DNA from: Metellina segmentata
Lineage: Eukaryota; Arthropoda; Arachnida; Araneae; Tetragnathidae
Length of the DNA stretch: 64,000 nt
Assembly (NCBI GenBank): GCA_947359465.1
Contig: OX375875.1
Coordinates: 54,493,583 to 54,557,582, forward strand
Direction of reading: 5' to 3'
Under the pieces are notes generated by a model. The model worked only from the letters and a program-made list of their open reading frames with translations. It searched no databases and had not been told where the DNA came from. How positions within the stretch are numbered: position 1 is the stretch's first letter; each line of letters starts with the position of its first letter. The translations under genes and the position numbers were made by a program. This document shows positions 9,511-23,592 of this stretch, piece after piece.

Positions 9511-12500
9511 GTATGTAATACATTCAAAATATTTTATTACTGTTGGTTATTGAACTGTTCAATTTTGTGAGTGGAGTTTGTATAGTAATTCCCATAGCTC
9601 CAATGTTTCATGTTGGTATCGTAATGCAAGTTGATAAATCTTCATTTCCTGATTGGCGTATATCCAAAAAATAGAAATCAATGCGAGGATTAGATTGGAT
9701 TTTACTGCGCAAAGTCTTCAAACGGGACAAGCTAAGCCAAAATTCAATACGAATCAGTCACAATGCCGAATTTTTAAAATTTAAATACTCTGCAAATGTT
9801 TATATTTTTACTTTTATGTATATTCATTTATTATACTCATTTATTCAAGTTTATATCTAAAGGGTTACGTTGTCAATTAATTATAAATATTTTTGTGAGT
9901 CACCAATGGATTATGATCAATTTTCTCACTACTGCAATTAAGGTTACATTTAATCAATGTATTTGGAGCACTGAAATTTATATTTATGAGGGGCTTCAAC
10001 TCTGTTCTCCTCAGGTGTTGGCAACAGCAGAGGTTTGATTACTCCCTAGACGTATTTCTCCTCTGTTCTTGTGTCACAGAAACCAAACCAACTTCTGTTG
10101 GCAACCCCCAAAGCTTTCTGATAAATCTTCCAAGTTTTGATATTTGAACTTGCAAATGCATCCTATTATCACAATCAATTTCAAGATTACTAGGTAATAC
10201 TACAGAGTTACTAGTGAACTCACATATAGCTTAGTATCTTAACTGTTTACATCAATTTATGCCAGTGCGTGTCGTTCACTCACATTTCATTTAAATCTAT
10301 TTACAATGAATACATGCTGATATATCTCCAAATAAAATAAAATGTATCAACCATTATTCTGTCTGGTCTTACTTCTAATAAAGTATGTCACAACAATTAG
10401 CTTCTGAACTTGTAACTTCAATAGCAACCTGTTCACCCAAGCTATTCAGTATTTTTAACAGATAAACCTATTTTCACATTCACACACATCTTTTTGCTAT
10501 CTTCCAGATTTTGCATTGCCTTTTGTAATCAGACTTCTGGATAATTTCATTAGAGCAGCAAGTTCCCCTATGGTTTTAACAATATTTTGCAGATCTGTAG
10601 GTCAAAGCAAGCATGTTGAAGGTCAGCAGCAAAACTCAAAAGTCATTAATTTTACTTTGAATCCATTTGTTTGCATTCTTCATTATACAAATACTGTCAA
10701 TTTCTGTGCAAAATGTGACTAACAGTTGCTAGTTTCAAACCCAGAGGGATTTCATGTGGGGTCATAATCATTATGGTTTTGCCAAACATTTTTTTAATAT
10801 GGATGCAGAAATAATCAATCAACTTTATTGTTTTTGATAATTTTGTTATTAAAAATGTTTATTTTAGTCTAAAATTGATAACATATTAGTAATGATGGTG
10901 TTTACTTTTGTAGGAATATTTCACATTTATATCAGCAATTCTGCAGAAGGAACTCCAACAGAACATGCATTGCAAAAATTGGACGTGAAAAATACACCCG
11001 CATGTATCTGACAACTGTAGTGAATTCTGACGGATCATCCTACACTATAAGATATCATGAACCTGTGAGAATAATCAAAGTAAGTTTCATTTTGATTCCT
11101 ATGTTACATAATCTTTAAATAGGACAAGGTTTGACATAGCTGATTTCTGCTAACCATGACTTAACACTTGATCAAGCCCCTTTTATTTACTCTTTTTAAA
11201 GTTGTGGCTATGTCTTATAAAAAATTTTGACATCAGATTAATAACCCTATTCAATTAAGTTCACAAGGATTTTTATTTAAATTGGCTTAATCATTTGAAA
11301 TTTTGTGAAACGTATCTATATTGGCTTGAAGGAATGGGAAAACAGAGCAGCCAGTTCAAAATTAAACTCTTAAAAATGTTTTAACTAAACTAAGGTAATT
11401 TAAATCAGATTTATTTTGATCACTTGATCTTTAAAAAAATCATTGATTTATATCAAAATAATTATAATTATTTTATAAAGTAAAATAATGAAATTAATCT
11501 GATCTACACATGATATATCTGAAAAAGTTTAAAAATTTGCTTGTACATTGCAAGAATGATCCCTTTTTAACAGTAAATCATCTGCTTCCCTATGAAACAC
11601 TTAATAGAGAATTAGTATTGAGATAAAAATACTTTATTTCCTTTTTTGTCCATTGACAAATAGGTGTCATTCACTAACATGGTCCTCAATAGCTTTATTT
11701 TGAACACATTGGGCCTTCCATACATCATGTTTTTAGCCTATTGACACTTTTAATGTAGTGACCCAAGATACTAAAATTGGCTCCTTAGAGATAGAATTTT
11801 TTTTTTTTATAAAGGAATCATTGTGCTGTTTTTTTTGTTTCCTTATAAACAAGCACTTGGGTGTCCATCACTTCCCCTACTTATTTAGTACACACCTTAC
11901 TATGGGAATCAAATTAACTGAGCCTCAAAAATAGACAGCAGTCATTGTTAAATCATAATGCAGCCGTGTTACTTACCATTACCTACTACTTTGGCATCTC
12001 GAAAAATGTTTTCAAATCAGTTTTGTTCACCTTCAAAACAAGTTAGGCAACAATAAGAGTAAGGTAATTAATTTTTCTGTAGTCTTAAGTGTTCTGATTT
12101 TTAAATTAAATTTTGTATCCTCTTGTTTAAATTCTATTTTTATTTATTCTGAATTTCAATAGTTATGGATTTGTATACCAGAATTCCAATAAAAGGATAG
12201 AACACAAACAAGCATCAAAATTAAATTTAACAATTCTAATTTAAAAAAAATTCTAACTGGATATGGCATGCTTATAGATTTATGCTAATATCAGGTCTCC
12301 TAGTGGTTCTTACCTTTGAAAATAGTAGCCAAAATAGATTCCTCAATTATACAAAATTTAGCACTATTTTAGACACAGAAAGTTAATTGCAGGGGTACAA
12401 CAAATGGAACCTTTACAAACAATTATAATAAAATTCTAATATTTCATAAAAAATACTTAACGAACTAAAATAAACAAACATAATTATTTTCCTTATAAAT

Positions 12501-15500
12501 AAAGAAATATATCATAAAATTACATGACTGGATAGAATATATTTAATGACAGTGCAAACTTCACAGAAGTTCCTTTCTTTTCCGCTTTTTGCGATCTATT
12601 GTACAAATAATAAACATAATTACAGGTGGTTTGGTTAGATACATTTTTCATTCAAAAATTTTTTAAGGATTTTTTGAAAGGTGATCAGTAAGGGTAGATT
12701 TTCTTTTCTGAACAACACTGATCAGTGTACTTGCTTTTCTTTCTTGCTCCCTCTTTTTTTTTTTTTTGATGCATTTGTTCAGCTCATCAAGCATTCCTTG
12801 AGCAATGGACATTTGAACTGGGTGTTGCTTTTCTATAGCTTTTTTTAAGTGGTCATTCCCTTTCTTTAATAACGAAGACTGCATCTCCTTTTGCTCTTGC
12901 AAGAGCTTTTACTCTAGATACCATATTTGAAATTATTTTTCCTCGTGTAATTCTTTTTCTAACAATTCTAGTTTTCTTCTTTCTCTCCATCTTCTTTTGT
13001 TTTCTGTTCCTTTAATTTCTTTTATTCCTCCAAAAACTTGAAGTAGGATTTAGAAGATGTGTATGCCATACTCAAAAGCTTTTTGGTTACTGGCCCCTTC
13101 GAAACATTCTCAAATTCCTATATTCAATCTGGCATTTAACATTTTTTCAGACATCGCCGACTTCTTTTCAGATAGGACACGTTGTGAAATCGAGAATCCT
13201 CTCTCAACGCCACTATTACCATGACTGAGATTAAGACAATCTTTCAGAAGTGATGCTACATTTGGATATTTTTTTTTCACCAATTGCATTTGTCTTCAAT
13301 TATGCTTCTCCATATGTTGTTAATTCTTATGTGTTTTACATCTTTAGTAGGTACAAAGTCAGTTTGGAAAACAAGACACTTTTCTCTTACTTTTACTTCA
13401 TTGATATCAAGAAATGATAGGGCTCTTGCAATTTTGCCTGCATACTTTACATTTCTTTCTTTAGAAAATTCAACTGGTTGTGAACATTGAAAATTGGAGA
13501 GGAATTTTCCACTACGCAATGAAGCTTTTTTTAAGATCGCTAAATGCTGCCAAATAGTGTGCCTGCATTTTATGCTTTCATGTAATTGGATCAGAACTTT
13601 TTAGATCAATGATCAAGTCCCTGATCTTTTGCCCACAATATCCCTTTGCAAAAGGCAACAATTGCTCAGTAGAAATAAGTTTTCACATTTGTGTCCTTAC
13701 AAATTCTGCCGACAAGTCGTTTCAGTAATATCCTTGACTCGGTGTATAAAATGTGGATAAGTGATGCTGATGTTTGAAAAAACTTCAGAACGGGTTCAAA
13801 TAGCTCACCACTTTCATTTACATACTGAACTCAGTTTTAATATCTGAATGTTTTAAATATCTTGAAATTCTTTTGTATTTCTCAGACTGCATTGGTGTTG
13901 GCTGTTTGGATGGAATAAAGTCCAAAAAGTAATCAACAATTGCAGACCATTGAGCTAATAGCCTTTCGGCAGCTGGTCCCATTGTCAACCAATGTTGATG
14001 AATGTATTAATGAATATTTTAAAATTTCTGGAGATTTTTTACTCTCAGGAAAAATATATTTATAAGATTATATTTGCAGCAGTTTATAAAGTTATTGCAA
14101 AAGTTGAAGTTTATCAACTTTTTACTCACAAATATTGTTTTTCTAGCCAATAAACATTAAATAAAATATTTAAAAATTTTGTGAAGAAAATCAAATTATA
14201 ACTTGTTTTTGCATTTCATTTTTACAAAAAAATCAGAAATCTCGCAGTTTTGGGGTCTAAAATGTGTTTATATTACAGGGATTTTGGAGGGTTTTCTTTC
14301 GTCTTCTGAGTTAACAATACTGCTGCAATACCTTGTTTCCCACCATTACAGTCTTCCATTTTCTGGATTCTTTTCACACAGAAATGCTATTTAAACAGAT
14401 AGTTAACTGAAAATATGTTGGGTATAAAATTTTCGAAACCATCCGTTCAACCTTTTGTCGTTAAATTATAAGCATGGATACTTGATAAACATGTACGCTT
14501 TTGCTCCGAGACGTTTCACTGGAAATTCTACCTAAGTTCTTTCCCTAGAAACCCACTCCAAAGCTCAATTCCCGTTTGCAGCAACAAACCAAACCCCAAC
14601 ACAGGACGGTATATCAACAGAATATAACCATGGTCCAAGTGGTAGTAGAGGCTGGGTTTATCTTCACCCACATGGGTACCCAACACGTAATGCCAATGTA
14701 ATACAACAACCCACACATCCAGGAAACGTTACACAGGCGAACCGGGACAATGCAGTTGCAGCGCCCAACACCCACACGTACAACCTGCGTACCAGAACAA
14801 ATGGTAGAGTGGATAACTAAGAGAATTGAACACGGGAAAATCCCTTTATATCAATAAAATTCACGATATTTGTGGAAGAAAGGAATTTGTAAATAAGTGT
14901 TGTATATTTTTTTGTTGCAGTCATTTACTTGACATTGGCGAGTAGACATCCTAACAGGTTTTTATTTCAATTTTTCCATTTTTTTTTCCATGAGTATTGT
15001 TGCTATGGCATAGGAGTTCACAACCTACACACATTAAGGTTCTTTTTCTTGTTTTTTTTGGCTATAACATCCAACTTTTGTGTTTTTTTTTTTTTAGCGA
15101 TTTCATATTCTGTTTTTCTTCACTCACCTCACTTTACACTTCACTTGTATCTGTATTTACATTTGTGTACATGCCCTTTTGTTTACATTTTTTAAGTTCT
15201 GTGCATATTGGTATCCACTTTAGTGAACTTGACTCAACAGTGTTTTGTGTTTTTGCTCGTGTCAGTTTGCCAGGACACACTATTCCTTTTTCCGTCCACA
15301 ATTTTGTTTGTCAACAACCCACGTTTTTTTTTGTTTACTGTACACGTTTTGTTGACATTCCACTATTTGGTTACATCATACTATTTGTTTACTTTGCACT
15401 ATTTGTTTATGGTACTCATTTATTTTAGTGTGCTACACAATGTATCCGTATTATACAGTTTGTTCTATGGGCTTACATTCATGTGCAATTTTTGTTTACA

Positions 15501-17945
15501 TTATACCCCATTTTGGTCCCAATTTGCATTTGTGTTTTAAGTGATTTGAAACTAAAGGTGAACTGATGGTTTTTTATTTTTATCTAATGCAGGTGTCTAG
15601 TTATCTCTCAAAGATATTTTCTTTAGTTATTTTTTTTAGTTTTTGGCAATGCTATAACGTTTAATCAAAAGTTTCTATTTAACTCTGTTTTGGTTTTTTT
15701 TTTAATGTGTTCCTGTGATACCTGCATCATGTAGTTTTTCGGGGTTAACGAGTACTAAAGTACACAGTGCTCGTTTACCTTATTCACGCTCTATTCAATG
15801 GTGTTCTTCGTTCTTGGCTTTAAGTACAATACTTGTTATTGTGGTGGAGCTTTTATGCTAAGGATTTTGTTTCCTAGTTGAGTAGTTTTTTTGCCTTTAA
15901 CTTAATAGAAAAAAAAAATTGTTGCAATTTTTTTTAAGGAAGATGTAGGGCATTTGTTGGGTATAAAATTTTCGAAACCATCCGTTCAACCTTTTGTTGT
16001 TAAATTATAAGCATGGATACTTGATAAACATGTACGCTTTTGCTCCGAGACGTTTCACTGGAAATTCTACCCAAGTTCTTCCCCTATCAATGTGTGCTAA
16101 GTCCCTCTCTTTTCAACGGTACATTTGTACTCAACCCCCGAGTTTTTTAAATGTGAATGCCCAACCAATCACGGCACGCCAGCGAGATGACGAGGCGTTT
16201 TTGAAAAGGCTGGGAAATAGTTCACCCTTCGTTTTCTCGTGCCGATTTAGGCGAAAAATAGTTTTCCCACGAGTTCACGGGAGAAGAACTTAAACCACTC
16301 AACATCCCAGGTTCCGAAGCTATAAGAGAGGCGGGTTAATCGGACTCGTCCTATTCGCTCTCCGATGTTTCAGTGGCTGGGGTCACCGCACGGTGACCCC
16401 AGTCGCGGTGGAGTTTTCTTTTTGAAAAGGACGAAGAGGGCGGTTGAGCTGGCTGGAGACCGATGATTGCGAGGAGCTATCAAGCAGTTTTTTTTTGGAA
16501 CGCGTGGAGAATAACCTTTCTGATGGTAAACAAGTAAAGAAGAGAACACCGTCCTTCTCCGGATTCCAGAAGTTCCTCTTCGTGATGATCGAGTTCCCAC
16601 ATCCACGCCCAGAAGCGAGAAAACCGTTGGTCTCCCTGTGACCGGAAAAACCCAGCGTCCTTCTCCGGATTCCAGAAGTTCCTCATCGTGATGATCAAGT
16701 TCCCGCATCCACGCCCAGAAGTGAGAAAACCGTTGGTCTCCCTATGAATAGGAAAAACACATCGTCCTGCTCCAGCGTCCTTCTCCTGATTCCAGAAGTT
16801 CCTCTCGTGATAACGAGTTCCCACATCCACGCCCAGAAGTGAGAAAACCGCTGGCCTCCCTGTGACTCTGGAATGTGTACCATCATTCCGATCCAGCGTC
16901 CCTCTCCGGAATCCAGTAGCATCCTCCGTTTATCTACAATGGGCAATTATAGTTTATCGTTTTTCTTTCTTTCCTTTAATTAACTTCTTGCTCCTGAATT
17001 AATTTTTTTATTTAGAGTTATTTTCCTTTTTTTGTCCCGTGAAGCGTCTCACGAGTTATAAGCCCTCAGTGGGGTTATCCCAATATTTTGGGTAGATTGG
17101 AGTAACCCAATTGAATGCTTGGTCGTTTTGGACCTATTCTGAGGATTGTGAATGTTACTATTGTTTTACTATTTTTTGGACCTATTCTGAGGATTGTGAA
17201 TGTTACTATTGTTTTACGAATTTTGGACCAAAATTCACAAAGGGAGTTTACGTAAATCAAGATGTGTATTATACCAATGTTTAGCTTAAATAAATGTCTT
17301 TTTTATCTTTAAAGATTTGTTTTCTTTTCCCCTCTTTTAGTGAAACCTAATTTCACTGTCTTTACATAGTTCCATCATCAATTACAGTCGGTAAGAGCCT
17401 TTTACACAGGGTTTTGTTCACACCGTAATGTAGAATTTGTTTAATTTTCCAAGCTCATTAAGAGTAAAAGATTCAATTAGAGAAAAAACCCAATAAATAA
17501 CAAAACACTACATTTTTTTAAATAATATTTATTCTCATCTTGTGTATTTGTTCTTAGATTAAAACAATATGTGCCATATTTTTATTTAATATGCATTTTA
17601 AAAAAATTATCGATTATTCTCCAAAAAATTATTACAAAGAATTTTACATTTCTAGTCTTTATGTAATATAATTTTTAAATAAAATAACATTGAAACAAAT
17701 ATTTTATAAGATAACCTGTCATCAATGTGTTATGAAACGTTTTACATTTTCTTATATTGCCATTTAAATCTTATAATGTCTTTCAGTTACCCATGGACAC
17801 CAGCATATTAACTGAGGAAGAACTCCAGAAACATTTAAATAGAAGAAAAATGGCTGAAAAAATTGTTGTTGAAGAACTTGAGGATGACGGTTTTAGCTTG
17901 GATCGTTACAGTCATTTATGGAAATCAAAAAATAAGGACAAATAG
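9488..17945 (+). CDS. mRpL55: Mitochondrial ribosomal protein L55 (three exons)
   Basis: Component of the 39S (large) mitoribosomal subunit, which acts in the mitochondrial matrix. Exons 9488-9510, 10914-11079 and 17787-17945 join in frame to 115 residues (human MRPL55 is about 128). All introns are GT-AG (donors GTATGT and GTAAGT). The family signature is clear: the middle exon carries IGREKYTRMYLTTVVNSDGS and YTIRYHEPVRIIK, like the human YARLYP..DGSTIHIRYREPRR core. The last exon carries LPMDTSILTEEELQKHL and ends FSLDRYSHLWKSKNKDK, like the human C-terminal RYRQFW. The N-terminus is rich in Arg/Ser/His and lacks acidic residues, which suits a mitochondrial presequence. Exon 1 was chosen because its donor phase completes the Arg codon at the exon 2 start. 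Intron 2 is 6.7 kb and full of transposon remains. Confidence 0.9.
9511..10913 (+). other. mRpL55 intron 1
   Basis: 1.4 kb, AT-rich. No gene or recognisable repeat seen. Confidence 0.6.
10914..11079 (+). CDS. mRpL55: mRpL55 exon 2
   Basis: Acceptor TTTTGTAG before 10914, donor GTAAGT after 11079. Encodes the conserved core with GREKYTRMYL and IRYHEPVR. Confidence 0.92.
11080..12660 (+). other. mRpL55 intron 2, left part
   Basis: AT-rich intronic sequence with no recognisable gene, RNA or mobile element. Confidence 0.5.
12663..13985 (-). pseudogene. hAT-like transposase relic, C-terminal half
   Basis: Minus-strand fragments match a repeated arthropod hAT-type family. 13277-13519 carries YAGKIARALSFLDINEVKVR and QTDFVPTKDVKHIRINNIWR. 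13140-13260 carries LSHGNSGVERGFSISQRVL, the hAT C-terminal dimerisation signature. 12663-12902 carries a Lys/Glu-rich coiled-coil tail (LLKKGNDHLKKAIEK, QGMLDELNKCI). Stops and frame changes between blocks show it is dead. It lies antisense in mRpL55 intron 2, and I saw no terminal repeats. The element at 36104-38910 holds the complementary N-terminal/middle part of a similar protein. Confidence 0.7.
14416..14934 (+). mobile_element. Candidate LTR (left) of a non-coding LTR element
   Basis: Begins TGTTGGGTATAAAATTTTCG and ends TTTACTTGACA. AATAAA occurs at 14853-14858. It is followed at 14935 by TTGGCGAGTAGACATCC, a plausible primer-binding site. The first ~130 bp are nearly identical to 15955-16088, but the rest differs. 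Edges are inferred from the TG..CA rule. Confidence 0.5.
14935..15954 (+). mobile_element. Internal region between the two LTR-like blocks
   Basis: About 1 kb, very T-rich, with recurring TTTTGTTTAC motifs and no gag or pol motifs in any frame. A purine-rich AAGGAAGATGTAGGG (about 15936-15950) lies just before the second TGTTGGG start, where a polypurine tract would be. The overlapping T-rich ORFs here look like composition artefacts. Confidence 0.45.
16377..16402. repeat. Perfect inverted repeat, 12-bp arms
   Basis: CTGGGGTCACCG, then CA, then CGGTGACCCCAG. GC-rich and fully complementary in an otherwise AT-rich region, 50 bp downstream of the candidate TATA box. Confidence 0.9.
16550..16945 (+). 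repeat. ~104-121-bp minisatellite, about 3.5 units
   Basis: Units start near 16550, 16654, 16774 and 16895. Each begins GTCCTTCTCCGGATTCCAG or a close variant and contains GAGTTCCCACATCCACGCCC and GAGAAAACCG. ORFs on both strands here only reflect the repeat. Confidence 0.9.
17126..17217 (+). repeat. 48-bp tandem duplication
   Basis: Two units of TTTTGGACCTATTCTGAGG... ending ACTATTGTTTTAC, period 48 bp, nearly identical. Confidence 0.9.
17787..17945 (+). CDS. mRpL55: mRpL55 exon 3 with stop codon
   Basis: Acceptor TCTTTCAG before 17787, TAG stop at 17943-17945. Encodes the helical acidic/basic C-terminal tail including EEELQKHLNRRKMAEK. Confidence 0.93.
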   Translation, partial: LPMDTSILTEEELQKHLNRRKMAEKIVVEELEDDGFSLDRYSHLWKSKNKDK

Positions 17946-17979
17946 ATTGATAATTTTTAATTGTAGCAAAATTTGTTAT

Positions 17980-17985
17980 AATAAA
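17980..17985 (+). promoter_or_regulatory. mRpL55: Polyadenylation signal of mRpL55
   Basis: AATAAA 35 bp after the stop codon, followed by TG/T-rich sequence. Transcript cleavage is expected near 18000. Confidence 0.7.
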
Positions 17986-18084
17986 CCATTTTATAAATAG
18001 TGATTTATGGATTGATTTTTCATTGTAGACAATGTGGAATAAAAAGAAAGAACTTTCAATGAATATTTTATTCAGGCTAATTTA

Positions 18085-18922
18085 TTATGGGTTGAGAGTT
18101 TTTAATGCCATCTCAATTGCACCATCTCTTGTCTTGTTACCACCTATGAATTCAGACATGTGAACACACACAAATACACAATCAGTGATTCCACTTGCTT
18201 TACTTAACTCCTCATCTCAAAGGCAACACCATTCTTTTTGCAGAGATAGCCTTGAAAATAAAAATAAGTAAAGACAGTTAAATATATGTAAATTTATTTA
18301 GGAACAAATGAGTAAAGCAAGAAACAGAAAAAATGTAATTTTATGTGTTCCACTAAACAAAAAATTATGCATAGTGAATAAAAGTTGAAATTAAGGCAGA
18401 ATTACTTATTTTTTTTTAAATTTATAATTTTCAATCAAACACTAAAGTCACACTGGAGCAACACAATGGGTTATTGGTGACGGTTCAGGATCAAAACCCA
18501 AAGGGAAGGATCTGAGGACAGCAATACACCATAAAGTGTTAAAACATTAAGATTATCGAAAAAATTAAAAAAAAATCTTTTAGAAGCAGCTAATTACTAT
18601 AAAATGTGTGAGTAAAGTTCTACATGGATTGCTAGCCTAAAAGTTAAATAAATTTTGTCATCTAAAAAGTGTTCTCTGGTTCCTTGTATAGAACAACATG
18701 TATGTTAATTTTAATTAAAAATAAAGTCTCAACAAAATTCACTTTACCTATTTTCAAAAGTGACACAGACACACACTGGACTCTCCAAAAATTATTTTGG
18801 TCAGTGTAAATAACAAATTTTATGGGCTTCTCAACTTCCAGAGTTTTTTCAAGCTTGAAAAGATGCTCTTTCCATGGGCAGCTACCACTATTGAACTCCA
18901 AAATTTCTCCTTCAGAATGTAC
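18085..18922 (-). pseudogene. MYG1-like (UPF0160) C-terminal gene fragment
   Basis: MYG1 is a DHH-type RNA exonuclease of nucleus and mitochondria. Only its last two exons are seen. Exon 18748-18922 encodes EGEILEFNSGSCPWKEHLFK and FVIYTDQNNFWRVQCV, matching the human GACPWKEHL..FVIYTDQ..QWRIQCV block. Exon 18085-18250 encodes ELSKASGITDCVFV and SEFIGGNKTRDGAIEMALKT, matching the human end ..GIPGCIFVHASGFIGGHRTREGA. GT-AG boundaries and an AATAAA-like signal survive, so it was not a retrocopy. A TGA at 18217-18219 interrupts the L-x-DEEL block. The exon junction is out of frame after a GT-repeat stretch near 18765-18775. The catalytic DHH half was not found in the window. Confidence 0.8.
18446..18530 (+). 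repeat. Interspersed repeat family A, diverged copy A3
   Basis: GGAGCAACACAATGGGTTATTGG, then GGATCAAAACCCAAAGGGAAGGATC, collinear with family A. It lies in the intron of the MYG1-like fragment. Confidence 0.55.
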
Positions 18923-18924
18923 CT

Positions 18925-20265
18925 TTGGAAAAAGTAAATCCATTGAAAATTCATATTTTGGTTATCAAGTCAGGTATTTTAAAAAGACCATAATATATGA
19001 TGCAGTTATTTTCTTTAACAATATGTTTCATTTGAAATTCTACTTGTCAATTTTTCTATACAGAGAATTTTGAAATATCTTGTCTGTTCCAAAGAGACTT
19101 AATCTTAGCAAGAAATATAAAATTTTCTCATGAAGAAGACCACTCTACATCTTGAATTGCTTAATAAATGCTTTTTTTTAAAATATAAATGTGGTTGGCG
19201 AGCAGACGGCCAAGCCCCCTAATTAAATTTAATTATTTTAAAAAATTCAAAATAATTTTTTAAAAGCTTCTAGATTTCAGTTTGTGGTACATAATTTTCA
19301 ATAAAAAATGTGCTCAATTTGCTGTATAATTTAGGATATTACAATTATTGCATGTTTCAAATGATTATCAATAACAACGGATGAATCAAAATAATTCCAG
19401 TGTTATTTCATAATCATTGAAGAGCACTGGAAAGTGCAGGGGAGAATCCTAATGTTTTTGTATCACAGGAAATCCTTTTTATAGAAATATTACAAAAGGT
19501 AAATTCTTTTCTTCTATTTATATATAAATCTGCATTAAGTTTTACTAATTAAAAACTTTTGAGAATATACCTGCATACTACTGCATGGAGAAAATAGTCT
19601 CCATTCATACAAGTTCACATTTAAACCCTCATAACTAACAACTTTGTGACTAGGTTGCGCTATTGTATCACTTCTGAAAGTTATCACTTTGGAAACTTTA
19701 TCCATTAAATTCCTTTTCCAAGTGCTTTTCAATAAAAAAAAATTTTGTAGTGCTATCTGCATCGACTCCACGAGTTATTTCAGTTAAAAGTTGTAGGCTA
19801 ATTAAAAGTCCCCCTTATTTATGTTGTGTTTAATGGCAAGGGGCGTTCGAGCAAAAGTTTTACTGATGCACAGTTTTAAAGTTGGCAAGTATGTAACACA
19901 ACCTTTGTTCATTTGTATTTGTTCTTTTGGATCTACTGTATTTTGTTAGTTCAATTGAGCTAAGGACCTAATGGGACTCGACGAATGTCCTCCCGACCCC
20001 CTCTCGTGTAGCCTGGCATACTCTGGGTAGTTAGGGTCTTAAAAATGGTAGTACAGCCATGCACTTAAGATCTGTTTGACTATAAGTGATAGGTATGCGA
20101 ATAAGATGCTCAGATGATCTTTTCTCCCCTTCATATTTACACTGTTTGCATCCCGAATAAGATGAGCAGCGCAATTAGTGAACAATGCAGCAAATTTGGA
20201 TTACAGAATACCAATTAGTTAATAGAGTAGAAGCTCTGGTCAGCGCTGCTATCTTAAACTATATA
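18925..20265. other. Intergenic stretch
   Basis: No further MYG1 exon, other gene or recognisable repeat. The minus ORF at 19535-19771 starts at a non-ATG codon and has no family motif. Confidence 0.45.
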
Positions 20266-20267
20266 TA

Positions 20268-23017
<2,750 letters not shown>

Positions 23018-23112
23018 ACCGGCCATCCTGATGATCTTTCGTCCTCGAAAGGAACACGACAAACCTAAAAAAAAAAACACAAAACAGTATCTGGGAATAC
23101 ATTGATTCAGTA

Positions 23113-23592
23113 TTAGTTATTGAACCACGACTTCATATGGTCAGCTGCTGTCGACGTCAAGTTCGGTCCTTCATGGTTTCCAACTTTCTCAACGTCATAG
23201 CGATCATGGGGTTTCACTTTCTTCACTCGATATGGTCCTAAGAATTTCGGTCGTAATTTCATTCCGACACCAAATTGAGTCCGCTGAATAGCAATAAGAT
23301 CGCCCTCTTTGTATTGATGAGGTTTCTTCCTCTTCTTATCGTACGTTCTTTTATTCTCTTCCTGAATTTTTAGGATATTCTCTTTGGCATCGTCTCTTAA
23401 TTTCTTCCTCTTCTCTAGAAAAACTTCAGTATATTCTTCTTCTAAAAGCTGGACTATCTTGAGATCTTCTTTGTTTCGCATTTTCACACCTGTCAAAAGT
23501 TCGAAGGGTGTCCATCTTGTGCTTCTGGAGGTTGTACTATTGAGTATTCTTTGTACGGCGTCAACGTTTAAAGCATTTGATCGGTTCTTCAA
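23113..23592 (-). CDS. Integrase C-terminal part, shifted frame
   Basis: Continues the integrase of the preceding ORF in a different frame. RSTRWTPFELLTGVKMRNKE is the usual end of the integrase core. KKPHQYKEGDLIAIQRTQFG and KFLGPYRVKKV match the small C-terminal chromodomain-like/GPY-F module. The 159-codon track start is arbitrary. The overlap with the upstream ORF (23561-23592) marks a one-base frame change, so integrase is split. It could be mutation or, less likely, a frameshift signal. Confidence 0.75.
   Translation of the reverse strand: MKNRSNALNVDAVQRILNSTTSRSTRWTPFELLTGVKMRNKEDLKIVQLLEEEYTEVFLEKRKKLRDDAKENILKIQEENKRTYDKKRKKPHQYKEGDLIAIQRTQFGVGMKLRPKFLGPYRVKKVKPHDRYDVEKVGNHEGPNLTSTAADHMKSWFNN

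Larger units (their letters stand above)
15955..17310 (+). mobile_element. Candidate LTR (right), long and minisatellite-bearing
   Basis: Starts TGTTGGGTATAAAATTTTCG like the left block. It contains a TATAAGAG box at 16321 followed by TCGGACTCGTCCTATTCGC, a perfect hairpin (16377-16402), a ~110-bp minisatellite (16550-16945), a 48-bp duplication and AATAAA at 17289-17294. The layout resembles U3-R-U5 of a large LTR element. The right edge is uncertain (17310 to about 17370). Confidence 0.45.

Noticed and set aside
14929..15540. Three overlapping plus-strand ORFs of up to 143 codons, Phe/Leu-rich
   Set aside because: The strand is T-rich with repeated TTTTGTTTAC, so hydrophobic open frames arise by composition. 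No motif, and overlapping frames are equally open.
16370..16946. Minus-strand ORFs of 83-116 codons with repeated WAWMWEL motifs
   Set aside because: Explained by the ~110-bp minisatellite read in different frames.
19535..19771. Minus ORF considered as an upstream MYG1 exon
   Set aside because: Starts with a non-ATG codon and lacks similarity to the MYG1 segment expected before the CPWKEH exon.
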